Of a stretch of 64,000 nt of DNA, positions 20,969-31,100 are shown piece by piece (positions within the stretch are counted from its first letter, which is position 1; each line of letters starts with the position of its first letter). Position numbers and translations under genes: made by a program. Below the pieces are notes generated by a model. It made no database searches, had not been told where the DNA came from, and saw only the letters and a list, made by a program, of their open reading frames with translations. This DNA comes from Smittia aterrima (taxonomy: Eukaryota > Arthropoda > Insecta > Diptera > Chironomidae). Where the stretch lies: assembly GCA_033063855.1 (NCBI GenBank), contig CP093831.1:26784001-26848000 (forward strand), in the 5' to 3' direction.

Positions 20969-21150
20969 CTTTTAAATATTTAATCGTCTTTTGCTCTCGT
21001 AATGAGCGCGACACTGAGAGAAGAGTTTACTTTCCGAATTTGACGATCTAACCCAAACTGGTTCGTGAGTAGCTGCAACAGTTCTTCGCCAGTTCTCGCG
21101 AGTTTCAGTCAAAGAAATGATTTAGATTAAAATTGAATATCTTTAATGAA

Positions 21151-22082
21151 TTAACAAGTGACAACTGACTTAACTAAATAATTAACAAATTCTAAAAATC
21201 TCTTTCTCTCAACTTCCTTTTGGGCTTCTGTGAGACTTAGTTCACTCAACACTCCGATCTCCATTAATTTATTTGCGAAGCTTGCGTTAAGGAATCTTTG
21301 CCTCGCGCAGTCTGACGTTATCGCATCTCTTGGATCACTCTCTAAGACTTCTTCGATTGACTCTAACAACTCAAGGTTCTCTGACTCGATTCGCTCTTTG
21401 CAGTTAACGTTGCGAACGTCGAGATTCTTCGGGTTCAACGAGACTTTATAAATCTTCGTGTCAACTTGATTTGAATCAACGACGTGCTTTCTTATGCAAT
21501 ATTCACTGATTTCATCGTCTTCCTCTTCGCTCTCTGTTGTTGACTTATCGAAAAGCTCATCGAAGAGTTTCCCAAACAAATCGTTGTACAGACAAAGCTT
21601 CGTTGTCTCTTGAACGACGATTTTGTTTCGTCTGATGAGTGAGTTGACTTTCCTTCCGATCTCTTCTTGTGACATCGTTTCGGAACTGAGGAAGATTGAT
21701 TGCTTCAAATTGTTCTCTGAATATTTCCGTGATCGAAGGTTTGTCATTATGCAAGTTTTATGTTTGTTGAAGTCTTTTCCTTTGAGATCGGAAGCGAGTT
21801 TTGTGTAAACAAGTTCTTTAGCGTCTTCGACGATCGCTCCACAATCTCCTGACTCGATTGCTCCAGAATGCTCTGGATAGTCATCGTCGATTAGATTTGA
21901 ACTTTTTAAATGACGAATGATGCAATTAAATTTAAATTTGTCTTCGGGCTTGACGGGTCGAGCTTCAACGTTGATAGTGATGATGACTCCAAGAGCGAAG
22001 ATTAAGAAAGAACTGTTGGAGAGAAAAATTATTAAAATGACTCAATCAATGAACTTACATCGACGACTTACATCTTCGTCAT
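21151..22082 (-). CDS. Secreted 8-Cys protein B (2 exons), nested antisense
   Basis: Coding exons on the minus strand: 22072-22082 (11 bp: ATGACGAAGAT|GTAAGT) and 21151-22012, with a 59-bp intron (phase 2, acceptor TCTCCAACAG). 290 residues. The signal peptide is MTKISFLIFALGVIITINVEA. Paralogous to protein A along its length: DKFKFNCIIRHLK, GDCGAI, KTCIMTNLRS, KLCLYNDLF, YCIRKHVVDSN, YKVSLNPKNLDV, SDCARQRF and a C-terminal cysteine. It has lost (or A has gained) the second intron. An acidic loop (TESEEEDDE) separates two Cys-bearing halves. Role unknown. It lies upstream of A on the same strand, 248 bp away, with its own promoter. Confidence 0.85.
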
Positions 22083-22147
22083 ACTCAGTCAATGTTGTCT
22101 AGCGTTGTCTGTCGCAAAGTGAATTGAACTAACGACAAATCCTCTCG

Positions 22148-22154
22148 TTTTATA
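22148..22154 (-). promoter_or_regulatory. TATA box of protein B
   Basis: Minus-strand AGTATAAAACGAGAG, about 66 bp before the ATG at 22082. It matches the box in front of protein A. Confidence 0.7.
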
Positions 22155-22650
22155 CTTAGACGATCGATGAGTTGAGTTGCCAAATTCTCGCTCGAAATTG
22201 AAGAAGAGAGTTTTAAGTTTGATAAGAAAATGTCGAAGCTTCGACCTCGTGATCTTAAAAAATATTTTCGTTCTCTGGGGACATTTTCAATTGAACTTAA
22301 AATTGGATGGGGGGATTTGCAAGGAATTATTCAGACTCGCGAAGCTATTTATTAAACTTTAATTATTTAATGGCAATATTGAAAGAAGTTATTAACATGA
22401 GATTAAAGCTGTTTAAATTACCTTTCCAATGATGTTAATTGAATTGTTTTCCGATGATTGCTTTTCGAGATATTTGGCAAAAAATTGAAAAACTAGATGG
22501 TGAACTTTGATTAGTTATTGCGTCACAACGGTAAGGCTGTGATCGAAGCAAAAGAATATTTGACGAAGTATTGATCATAACTAAACTTATCTTTTGTCTC
22601 AAGACCATAAAAACTGCGAAATAGGAGTCATTTCTCTAGTCTGAAACATA

Positions 22651-22864
22651 ATGCCATAAGGTTTTGCACGATTTTTTTCCGTTAAATTTTTCTAAAAGTC
22701 ACGAAAGTTTAAATTGTGATTATTAATAATGAAAATGTTAGTTTTTCTTTATTTGTCATTAATTAAGCAATAAACTGTGAAAATTTGATCGATTTCCACC
22801 AAAGGATAAAAAAATTATTAAAGTTTTTCTCTCGGAAGAGCAAAATGCCATAAGCTATTGCACG
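22651..22864 (+). repeat. Pair of 20-bp direct repeats
   Basis: ATGCCATAAGSTWTTGCACG occurs at 22651-22670 and again at 22845-22864, 194 bp apart, in otherwise gene-free AT-rich DNA between protein B and the NACHT gene. Nature unknown. Confidence 0.5.
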
Positions 22865-22890
22865 CAACTGTATATATTTTTTTTACAAAT

Positions 22891-23010
22891 ATTTATAATT
22901 ATATACAATTATATACAATTATGTACAATTGTTTATAATTATATATAATTATTTACAATTATATACAATTGTTTACAATTATATATAATTATATATAATT
23001 ATATATAATT
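22891..23010. repeat. 10-bp minisatellite with phased AATT
   Basis: Twelve consecutive 10-bp units, each ending in AATT (types ATATACAATT, ATATATAATT, GTTTACAATT). The period is exactly 10 bp throughout, about one helical turn, a pattern known to bend DNA. It lies at the 3' side of the NACHT gene. Confidence 0.85.
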
Positions 23011-23039
23011 CCTTGCAAATCAGATGTCCCCTTAAAATT

Positions 23040-23162
23040 GTTTTTTTTCTCAAGTGCAGTCAAATGTTCTTCAATAAATGGTTCAAATATTTTCATCACC
23101 TCGTAAAATTTTGTTTTGCACAATATATTGTTTTTTTTTTATTTTTTTCTTATTTATCTTCA
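23040..23162 (-). pseudogene. Decayed 3' extension of the NACHT gene repeat
   Basis: Downstream of the NACHT stop codon the DNA remains homologous to coding sequence at about 23920-24070. For example, the block TTCTCAAGTGCAGTCAAATG at 23046 recurs at 23929. This stretch was once translated as part of the second C-terminal repeat and is now cut off by a frameshift. Confidence 0.65.
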
Positions 23163-26100
23163 TCAAAATTGTTTTCTGAGTCGAAATATCGAAGAATTTT
23201 TGTAAAAAAGTCCAAAGAGAGAAATACTTTTTCCATCTTTTCTTTTCTTCGTCAACATGATCTTCATTTTTTCTTCTCCTAATGTCTTCACGTACAAATC
23301 TTTGATCGCGAGAAATGTTTCAGGATATTCATTCCAAGTAGCACAATCGAATACATTATCTCCATTTTTGTCTTCTTCCATCAAAATAAAATCTTTTTCT
23401 TCTTCGGTTAGACTTTCAGTTAAAAGTTTCCAGAATGAAATGAAAACTTCTTTCTTGCATATATGAGCTTTTAACATTAGCGGAGTCGTTCCATGTCCTC
23501 TTGATGGTTTTTTTAAAAGAATTTTAAAATAATATTTGCCTAGAATTCTTCGGAGCAACTTCCACAATTTCTCATAATCTTCAATCCTCGACATGCTTCG
23601 GCAAACTTTCAAATAAATTGATCCTCCGCCAATTGTCCATGAGTTCAAGAAATATTGAAAATATGTCAAACCGAGAGCGACGTTTTTAGTTTTTTCCAGT
23701 TTACGTCGCAAAGCTGTGATGCTTGCTTCTTCTAGAAACTTGAATAATGAGGAATCAATCAATGAATAAAGTTCATCGTGGGATAACTGATCGTAAGGCG
23801 AAAAGTCACTTTGATTGCTCTTGAAAATTAACGAAACAACGCTTTCTCCATTTTCATTTTTCTCAGTAAAATAATTTCGCAACCATCCTTCATCTCTTTC
23901 ATTTTTGAATTGTTCCTTCTCAAGTGCAGTCAAATGTTCTTCAATAAATTGTTCAAAGATTTTCATTTTTTCGTTGAATAGTTTTCTTTTCAATATTTTC
24001 CAATGCAAATTTTTTTTTCCATTTACATCTGCCTCCAATAAAATCATTTTCTGAGTTGATATATCGAAGATTTCTTGAATAAAAGTCCAAAGAGCTTTCA
24101 CTGTTTCAACATTGTCCTCATCATATCTGACAGAATCAAACAAAATACTTTTTCCATACTTTCTTTTCCTCGTCAACATGATCTTCAATTTTTCTTCTCC
24201 AAATGTCTTCAAGTACAAATCTTTGATCGCGATGAATGTTTCAGGATCCTTATTGCAAGTGGCATAGTCGAATGCATTATCTTCATCTTCGTCTTCTTCC
24301 ATCAAAAGAAAATCTTTTTTTCCTTCGGTTAGATCTTCAGTTAGAAGTTTCCAAAAAGAAATTAAAACTTCTTTCTTTTGTTTCCATGCTTTAAACATTA
24401 GCGGAGTAAATCCACGTCTATTTGGTTTCTTGATAAGAATTTTGAAATCATTTTCGCCAAGAATTCTGCGAAGCAATTTCCACAATTTCTCAAAATCTTC
24501 AATACTCGACATGATTCGGCAAACTTCATGATAAGCAACGTCAATTGTACATGAGTTCAAGAAATGCTGTATATCTTCTAAATTGTACTTGTTCTCAATT
24601 CTCTCAAGTAATCTCAGGAACACGAAAATATTTTTGATACGCAGAGCAGCTTCTAAAATATTTTGCATATCTTTTGCAGTATTTTGTTTATCATCTAATG
24701 GCGATGGTAAAAGTTCATTGAAATAGTAAAATTCGATGATTTCAACGCTGTTTGACTTTTTCGAAGCGATTGAAGCGACCGTATCTCCGTTTTCATCTTT
24801 CTTAGTAAAAAAATCCTTAAAATCCTTTTCAATGAAAACTTCGCGAGCCAACTCCGTCAACTTTCTGTTGAAATCGATCGATCCATGTTCTGCAGCCAAC
24901 ATGAAAATATTTGAGTAGCGCTCGTACCATCTGTGTGTCCAAAGTCGTTTAAGATCTTGTTTTTCCGTGATGAAAGTAGTAAAAGTAATCAAATTCAATA
25001 AACCGTCTTTGACAAATCTTTCAATATAGTCCAATAAATTAGCGTCCCTCATATCAGAAAAAGTTTCAATCAAAATTTTCCTTTTGATCTGTGCAATTTC
25101 CGGGATCACGTTTTCCAAAGCTCCATCAACCAATGATCGCACCGTGAGTAAGTAAGAGAAAACTTCTCGAAGTATTTTATAAATTGCTTTTAGTCGTTTT
25201 TTGTTATTTGAATATTTTTGCTTTCGTTGATCGAGACCTTTCAAGTCAAAAATGTTTTTGAATAAGAAATCTGCGACGAAAAACTCAGCGAACGTTCGAT
25301 GGATGAACTGGAACTTTCCTGAACCATCAGATTTCATTAAACCGATTCTCGTGACCTGCTCTTTGTCAGGAGATTGAATACCACTAAAGCAAAAATCAAC
25401 ATATTTGTAGATGTTATCAATATATAAAAAAAGCTCTTTAAACGCCTCTTTTTGATAAAAAGACACAATGTTGTACTCAGAGGAAGAACAATTCGCTGCC
25501 TCTTGTTTTGCGTCGTATCCTTTGTTCATTGAATCCATTATCATCGTTTTTGTGAAGTTTTCGTAAACCGAGAAAGTGTTTAATTTCGAGCTTTGAGCGA
25601 AATGATCATCAGACCAAAATTTTGAAATCATTGTTAAGATCAGCGGATTATTCACGAGGCCATAGTTTTGTGCTAATTTATTAAAGAACTCGTAAGTTTT
25701 ATCAAGTTTTGTTACCAGCTCTTCTCCCTCGATTCCATTTTTTTTAATGCTTAATTTAATGATCTGTTCACAATTTTTCTCAGTTAACGGCATGAAAGTG
25801 AAAGCTTCAACTTCGAGTTCTTTGCAAAGTTCATCTTTCAAGTGAAGTCGCGTTGATGTGATCAAAATATTTCTTGAAAGTGTTTTGATTGATTTGATCA
25901 TCATTGTAACGAACTTCTTGAAGCTTGGACTAATCTCATCAAAGCCATCCAGAAGCAAAACAACTCGACCATTGCAAAATAAATATTCGAAGACTTGTTT
26001 TTCGAATTCGTTCAGTTTGAAGAATTTTTGAGCGAGAAAGTTTGCGATTTCCTCAGCCGATTTAAATTTAGTTTTGAAGTTTTCATCTTTTTCATAGAAT

Positions 26101-28160
26101 TCTGCAAATTCTTTCAAATCGACAAATGCGACCCAGAAACTTTTCATTTTCTTCTTAAATTCCATGGCCAGGATCTTGAGCTCAGTTGTCTTTCCCATTC
26201 CAGGATCGTCGCTCAGCAAAATAAATTGTGATTTCTCAGCGATATTGAGAAGGTCTTTTTGCTCGATTTCTTTAAGTTTGCTGTTTAAAATGTTTCTTTT
26301 AACGTAAATGTCAATTTCAGGAAATTTTATTTCGTTGCCGATCTTGAGATAATTATCCAAAAGTTCTTTCAACTGAACAAAATCGAGAGCATCGCAATTA
26401 CGATCGACAATTTCAATCAGAGGAAGTTTTTCCCCTTGAAAATTTATCATCGTTTTGATTAGATTATCTTTTGAATATTCTATTAAATGAGTCCATGAAT
26501 GAAAAATCTTAAAATATGTCGCATCTTTGATTGTTGAACTTTCGTGAAAGTGAACGAAAATTATTCTTTCGTTGATTTCATTTTTCTTTATATCCTCAGC
26601 GATTTTCGCGATTTCTGTTTTTGTTTCGTTATCACAATTGATGACGATTTTTGGTTTCATGCAAGACGAATGAGCATCGACCATAAGTTCAAACGTTTCC
26701 TTATCTTTCAAGTGGTTAAGATCAAGGAATATAAAGTTAATTTCATTCGACTTGCTCGTCGTTTCTTGAAAGATCCAGTTCAATGTTAGTTGAGGACAAT
26801 TCGAAGAAATCTCGAGAACTTCATTTGCGTTCAAATTGAGCTCAACTGTATTTGGTTTAAACAAAATCTTTGAATCTTTCAAATGTTGAGGTTCCTTTGA
26901 CTTTAATTTCCAAACTGCTGACATCAAATCAATTTCCTTTTCAAAATCTGGCAAAGTTTTCGTTTCGAAATAGTCAAAAAGCTTTTTAAAAGTTTCTCTT
27001 AGTGATTTGATCTTATCATTGTCTTCTTGATACAAAGCGAGCAGATGAGGAACTCTCACAATAAGTTCGTCATGCATGAGGTCTTTAGGACCATGAAGCA
27101 CTAATGCAATAATTTCTTCTGTATAAGGATTTTCCAAACAATGCTTGAGAACATTTTCAAATTCTTTTTTGCTTTCCGAATCTTCTTCGTGATAAGGTTT
27201 GTAATTATTGTTGTAAATGCGAAATATTGCGACATGACAAAGTTCGTGAACTAAGACTCCTAAAACTTCTGCTCGGTTTACATCGTCATCTTCTGGTAAC
27301 TGCTCACTACGATTTTCTTGGTTCAAAGCTTTTGCGCCGAGATAAACTCTTCCTGTCTCAGCGTAGCTCTTTCCGTAAACATTTTCATTTCCTGTTGCGT
27401 CTGCGTGTTGAACTGAGTCATGATCAAAGTCGAAAATGATATTTAAGTTCTTGATATTTGCGACGACTTTGAAGATTGCTCGAATCTCTGGAACTTCGTT
27501 CAATTGCTCGTAAGCTCCGGCAATTATCTCGAGATATTTTGGTCGATTGGTTGTCGCTGAGCTTCCTCCAAAGTAAATGCTCGTTCGTGTGATCAAAGCA
27601 GTCAAATGTTCCTCGTTCGGATTCTTAATAAAATTTCTTTTGTGAATCTCACGAAGTTCAACTTTTAAAGCTTCGTGGAATTGATTAGCGATACTTGGTA
27701 TATTACTTTTCTTCGGTATCAATTTCTTTATCTTACTCGCCAATGCTGATTTCCCTTCTTCATAGTTGCCAGGCAAAACGTAACGATTTCGATCAAGAAA
27801 AGTGTCGACGAGTGAAGTCAGTTCATTTGGATTCTGATTAAACTTTTCGTTAATCTCAAGAAGTTCTTTTCTCAATTTCTTTTCCAATTTATTCACAATT
27901 TCATTAAAGTTCTCATTTGAGTTTAAACACCAACCTCGCGATATTAAAGCTTCGTACACTGAGAGTTGTTTCGACTTAAGTGCAACTGCTGCTGCTGATT
28001 CACCATTTTCATTATTGAACGGCGCACTTTCTTTGTTCTTATCGATAAAGTCACCAACACCCTCAACATCTCCATCGTGAATTTTCGTAAAGAAACAACA
28101 AATTTCATCAATAAACTCTTCTTTCGACATTATCAACACTTCGCGATTAGCTTCTCCCAT
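23163..28160 (-). CDS. NACHT STAND protein with HExxH region and degenerate ankyrin-like repeats
   Basis: A single 1665-residue open frame, unusually long and intronless for this locus. Order: degenerate ankyrin-like unit at about 48-77 (NENGESAAAVALKSKQ); metallopeptidase-like region with HELCH at 305-309 in VLVHELCHVAIF, followed by acidic residues about 325-334 that could give a third zinc ligand; linker; NACHT domain with Walker A DDPGMGKTT at 651-659 and Walker B VVLLLDGFDE at 733-742; a winged-helix-type end with FIHRTFAEFFVADFL at 952-966; then two tandem units of about 306 residues (about 1117-1430 and 1431-1665) of weak ankyrin character. The NACHT architecture implies nucleotide-dependent oligomerisation and sensing; protease activity is untested. 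No signal peptide, so intracellular. It lies in the sickie intron in opposite orientation. A start at Met11 is also possible. Confidence 0.88.
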   Translation of the reverse strand: MGEANREVLIMSKEEFIDEICCFFTKIHDGDVEGVGDFIDKNKESAPFNNENGESAAAVALKSKQLSVYEALISRGWCLNSNENFNEIVNKLEKKLRKELLEINEKFNQNPNELTSLVDTFLDRNRYVLPGNYEEGKSALASKIKKLIPKKSNIPSIANQFHEALKVELREIHKRNFIKNPNEEHLTALITRTSIYFGGSSATTNRPKYLEIIAGAYEQLNEVPEIRAIFKVVANIKNLNIIFDFDHDSVQHADATGNENVYGKSYAETGRVYLGAKALNQENRSEQLPEDDDVNRAEVLGVLVHELCHVAIFRIYNNNYKPYHEEDSESKKEFENVLKHCLENPYTEEIIALVLHGPKDLMHDELIVRVPHLLALYQEDNDKIKSLRETFKKLFDYFETKTLPDFEKEIDLMSAVWKLKSKEPQHLKDSKILFKPNTVELNLNANEVLEISSNCPQLTLNWIFQETTSKSNEINFIFLDLNHLKDKETFELMVDAHSSCMKPKIVINCDNETKTEIAKIAEDIKKNEINERIIFVHFHESSTIKDATYFKIFHSWTHLIEYSKDNLIKTMINFQGEKLPLIEIVDRNCDALDFVQLKELLDNYLKIGNEIKFPEIDIYVKRNILNSKLKEIEQKDLLNIAEKSQFILLSDDPGMGKTTELKILAMEFKKKMKSFWVAFVDLKEFAEFYEKDENFKTKFKSAEEIANFLAQKFFKLNEFEKQVFEYLFCNGRVVLLLDGFDEISPSFKKFVTMMIKSIKTLSRNILITSTRLHLKDELCKELEVEAFTFMPLTEKNCEQIIKLSIKKNGIEGEELVTKLDKTYEFFNKLAQNYGLVNNPLILTMISKFWSDDHFAQSSKLNTFSVYENFTKTMIMDSMNKGYDAKQEAANCSSSEYNIVSFYQKEAFKELFLYIDNIYKYVDFCFSGIQSPDKEQVTRIGLMKSDGSGKFQFIHRTFAEFFVADFLFKNIFDLKGLDQRKQKYSNNKKRLKAIYKILREVFSYLLTVRSLVDGALENVIPEIAQIKRKILIETFSDMRDANLLDYIERFVKDGLLNLITFTTFITEKQDLKRLWTHRWYERYSNIFMLAAEHGSIDFNRKLTELAREVFIEKDFKDFFTKKDENGDTVASIASKKSNSVEIIEFYYFNELLPSPLDDKQNTAKDMQNILEAALRIKNIFVFLRLLERIENKYNLEDIQHFLNSCTIDVAYHEVCRIMSSIEDFEKLWKLLRRILGENDFKILIKKPNRRGFTPLMFKAWKQKKEVLISFWKLLTEDLTEGKKDFLLMEEDEDEDNAFDYATCNKDPETFIAIKDLYLKTFGEEKLKIMLTRKRKYGKSILFDSVRYDEDNVETVKALWTFIQEIFDISTQKMILLEADVNGKKNLHWKILKRKLFNEKMKIFEQFIEEHLTALEKEQFKNERDEGWLRNYFTEKNENGESVVSLIFKSNQSDFSPYDQLSHDELYSLIDSSLFKFLEEASITALRRKLEKTKNVALGLTYFQYFLNSWTIGGGSIYLKVCRSMSRIEDYEKLWKLLRRILGKYYFKILLKKPSRGHGTTPLMLKAHICKKEVFISFWKLLTESLTEEEKDFILMEEDKNGDNVFDCATWNEYPETFLAIKDLYVKTLGEEKMKIMLTKKRKDGKSISLFGLFYKNSSIFRLRKQF

Positions 28161-31100
28161 TATCGCAAGAGACTTAAATGTTTTGTTTCAACTTTTTGAC
28201 AAATATTTGTTTAACGGTACAAGCACGTCCACGACTCGCAAAAGACTGATGAAATAAAATTTGACGCAAAAAAGAAATATTGAACGGTAAGTCTAAATCT
28301 TATCGCAACTAAAGTGCACGGTGAAAATCTCCATTCTTATCTAATCAGTTTGCTTTAAATAGCATATCAAAGCCATAATAACAAATTTTCAGTGACTGAA
28401 TCGATACAAATTCTTTTAATATTCTTCACAAGAACAACGTGAAGCAGACATGACTTGCTTTCACTGCAGGAAAAATGCAAACGAATTAAGCAAATTACGA
28501 AAGTAACTCGCGAAAAACGAGAATAACGAAACGATATTATAATTTATAGGAGAAAGCACTTTCCTGTTTCATAAATAAATAATTAGCATAACAATGGCAA
28601 GGAAGAGTCGCGAAGGGGGGAAATGGTAATTATGTTGCCATCAACAGAGACTTCGCTCGCTGCTCATAAATTCACAATTTTCTTAAACGTTAAATTGTGT
28701 CCTTCCGCTTAACTAACTCATCCCCATCATCTCGATCTTCACGAGAACGTTTTGCTCGTGCAAAAACAATCCCCGCGAGTCAAGATGTTGGAAACATTGA
28801 GATTTATGTTTGGAACTTTTTTTTTCACTTTAAAAAGGAAAATAATAAAAAACAAAGTTCAAAGTTTTATTGTCTGTGAAAATCGAGAGTAATTGCGATT
28901 GCGAGGAATGGGAAATGCAAAATGTTTAAATTCATTTCAGAGCTTTCTCTTTAATTATGACAATCTTGAATAATTAATTTAGAAACATGCGTTGAGCTCG
29001 TGCAGAAGTCAAATCCAAATATTTGCATGTTAAGTGAAATTTTTCCGAGAAATTCTTACACAAAACTCTTTCATCCTGAAAGTTGTGAACGAGGATTTTA
29101 TAATGAAATTTGCATAATTCTCCTTCGTCGTGTTAACGAATGTCAAGAAGATTTCTTGGGTTGCTCGGTTGTAAATTTAATAAACTCTGCATGACAAACA
29201 CTGACGAATATTTAATATTTTCCAAATCCTTTCGGATTCGTTCTCAATCAAATTGAATCAAATTTTTCTTTGTTGTTCACTCAAAAATTGTTTTCAATTT
29301 CACGAAAGGACTGGGAACCAATTTCAGTTTAGAAAGAATTTTAATCAACGAATGAATGATCATTGATGTCGTTTCATTCAATTCCGGAAGTATCGCAGAT
29401 GAAACGAACTTTGCTTTGAAAGTTCGAGTTGGCAACAAAAAGTTTAATTTAAATTCGTCCTTAATTCTATTATTTTGCCATTGCTCGAATGTTTTCTCCT
29501 GGATTCCAAGCAGAACCAATTGTCACGCTGAGTGAAAATAAAAAAAATGTTCTCAAGTTCTCTCTCGAAAGCGAAAGCTCATTAAAAAGTTTCAGATTTG
29601 AAATAAATTCAAAACTTAATGTCTTTTGTGCTTGGGACTCCATCGAGGGGAACATTTCTGAGGTAAATTTAATTTTTCTCTGGAAGCAGAAAGTGAAAAA
29701 CTAAAATAACAATAATTTTCATGCTTTGCCTGCCATCCCGTGAAGGAAACTTTCTCTATCGCTCTCCATCCACATCGCGCCTTCATTATTCAAATTAGAA
29801 AAGTTTTTTTTTCACTTTGATTGTTCGCTCAGGAAAAAGTTCATTCTCCCTTCGGCTGTTGAACTGTTATCACATTTGTTTTCGTGCTTAAACTAGTGAC
29901 TAATCCAATTACAAGGAATTTCACTTAAAATGCTTTCATCTTTCAATATTTCCCTTGCTCAGTTGGAATGTGATGAGTCTATCGCAAGTAAAATATTTCG
30001 CCTCAACGACTCTGGAAATTTATTAAAATATTTAAATTAATATTTTGTTATTCAGAAGGAAAAATCATTTGTTTCGTAATTAACTGAAGTTTTTTAATTT
30101 ATTGTTGAATTACCCTTCTCATTATTTGTTGAGCTCGCTCACAGCCGGAAATGTTCGGGAAAACCTTCAAAGAATGGAAAGGAAGCTAATTTACATGAAA
30201 GAATCGCGACGGGTGCAAATGAATATTTGAAAATTTATGCGAAGACTGAGCGAAGTCTTTTAATTAACATTTTAGTGCAGATTTGCCTGAAGGAAAGTTT
30301 TTGCTCTAGGAACGCTTTGTTGTTCTTTGAGAAAGATTTATCTAAAAGGTTTTACTTTCGCTTATGCTGTCAGTCTCGCAGAGGTTTCCTTGTTGTTCTT
30401 GGAAGTCTTAGTTAAATGAGAAAAAGTCGATTTGAGAGTTTATGGATTTTTATGTGAAATTAATTGAACAAGCGAGGAAAGGAATTGTTTTAGGAAACAG
30501 CTTTGAACAATCTTTTAATTATTTCTCCGGAGAAAAATCCCTTCACTCCCTTCGACCTCAAACTCCCATCTTCCTCTTTTTTTTCATCCTTTCACTTTCA
30601 TTTTGTCGTCAGCTGAACTGTCTCTCCACGTAATCTTCGAACTTCTTGAGATTTCATATAAAACATAGTTAGATGTCCCGACGTGCTCTGGCGAATAAAG
30701 CTGAGGCGCGACGTCTGTCTGAAACATTCAAAACGTTTAAGCGATGAAAAGTTGGAGAGGAGAAAAACCCATTTTCATGAATTAATTTCTCATCACAGTG
30801 TTCTCGCATTATTGTAAAGGAAAAACATTCTGTTTGTTATAAATAAATTGGAAATGAGACTTTTCCTCCGTCACTCGCTCTCTCGACGTCTGAATTCGAC
30901 TCGTGTTGGATGTTGGAGCTCTCTGTGGCTGTTTCAGTCGCTTACTTGCGGTTCTTCTATTGACACTGAAGTTTTCCTCGTCTCGTTCGCGTCTCGAAAG
31001 TGTTTAATTGTTCATTTAGTTGGCAGTTTCGTGCGTAGCTTAATTGACGATTGTGCAATAACATTTCGCGGTAGTCGCGGTGGCTTCAGTTCTCTGATAA

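Noticed and set aside
22891..23010. CRISPR-like regular repeats
   Set aside because: 10-bp units without unique spacers; a minisatellite.
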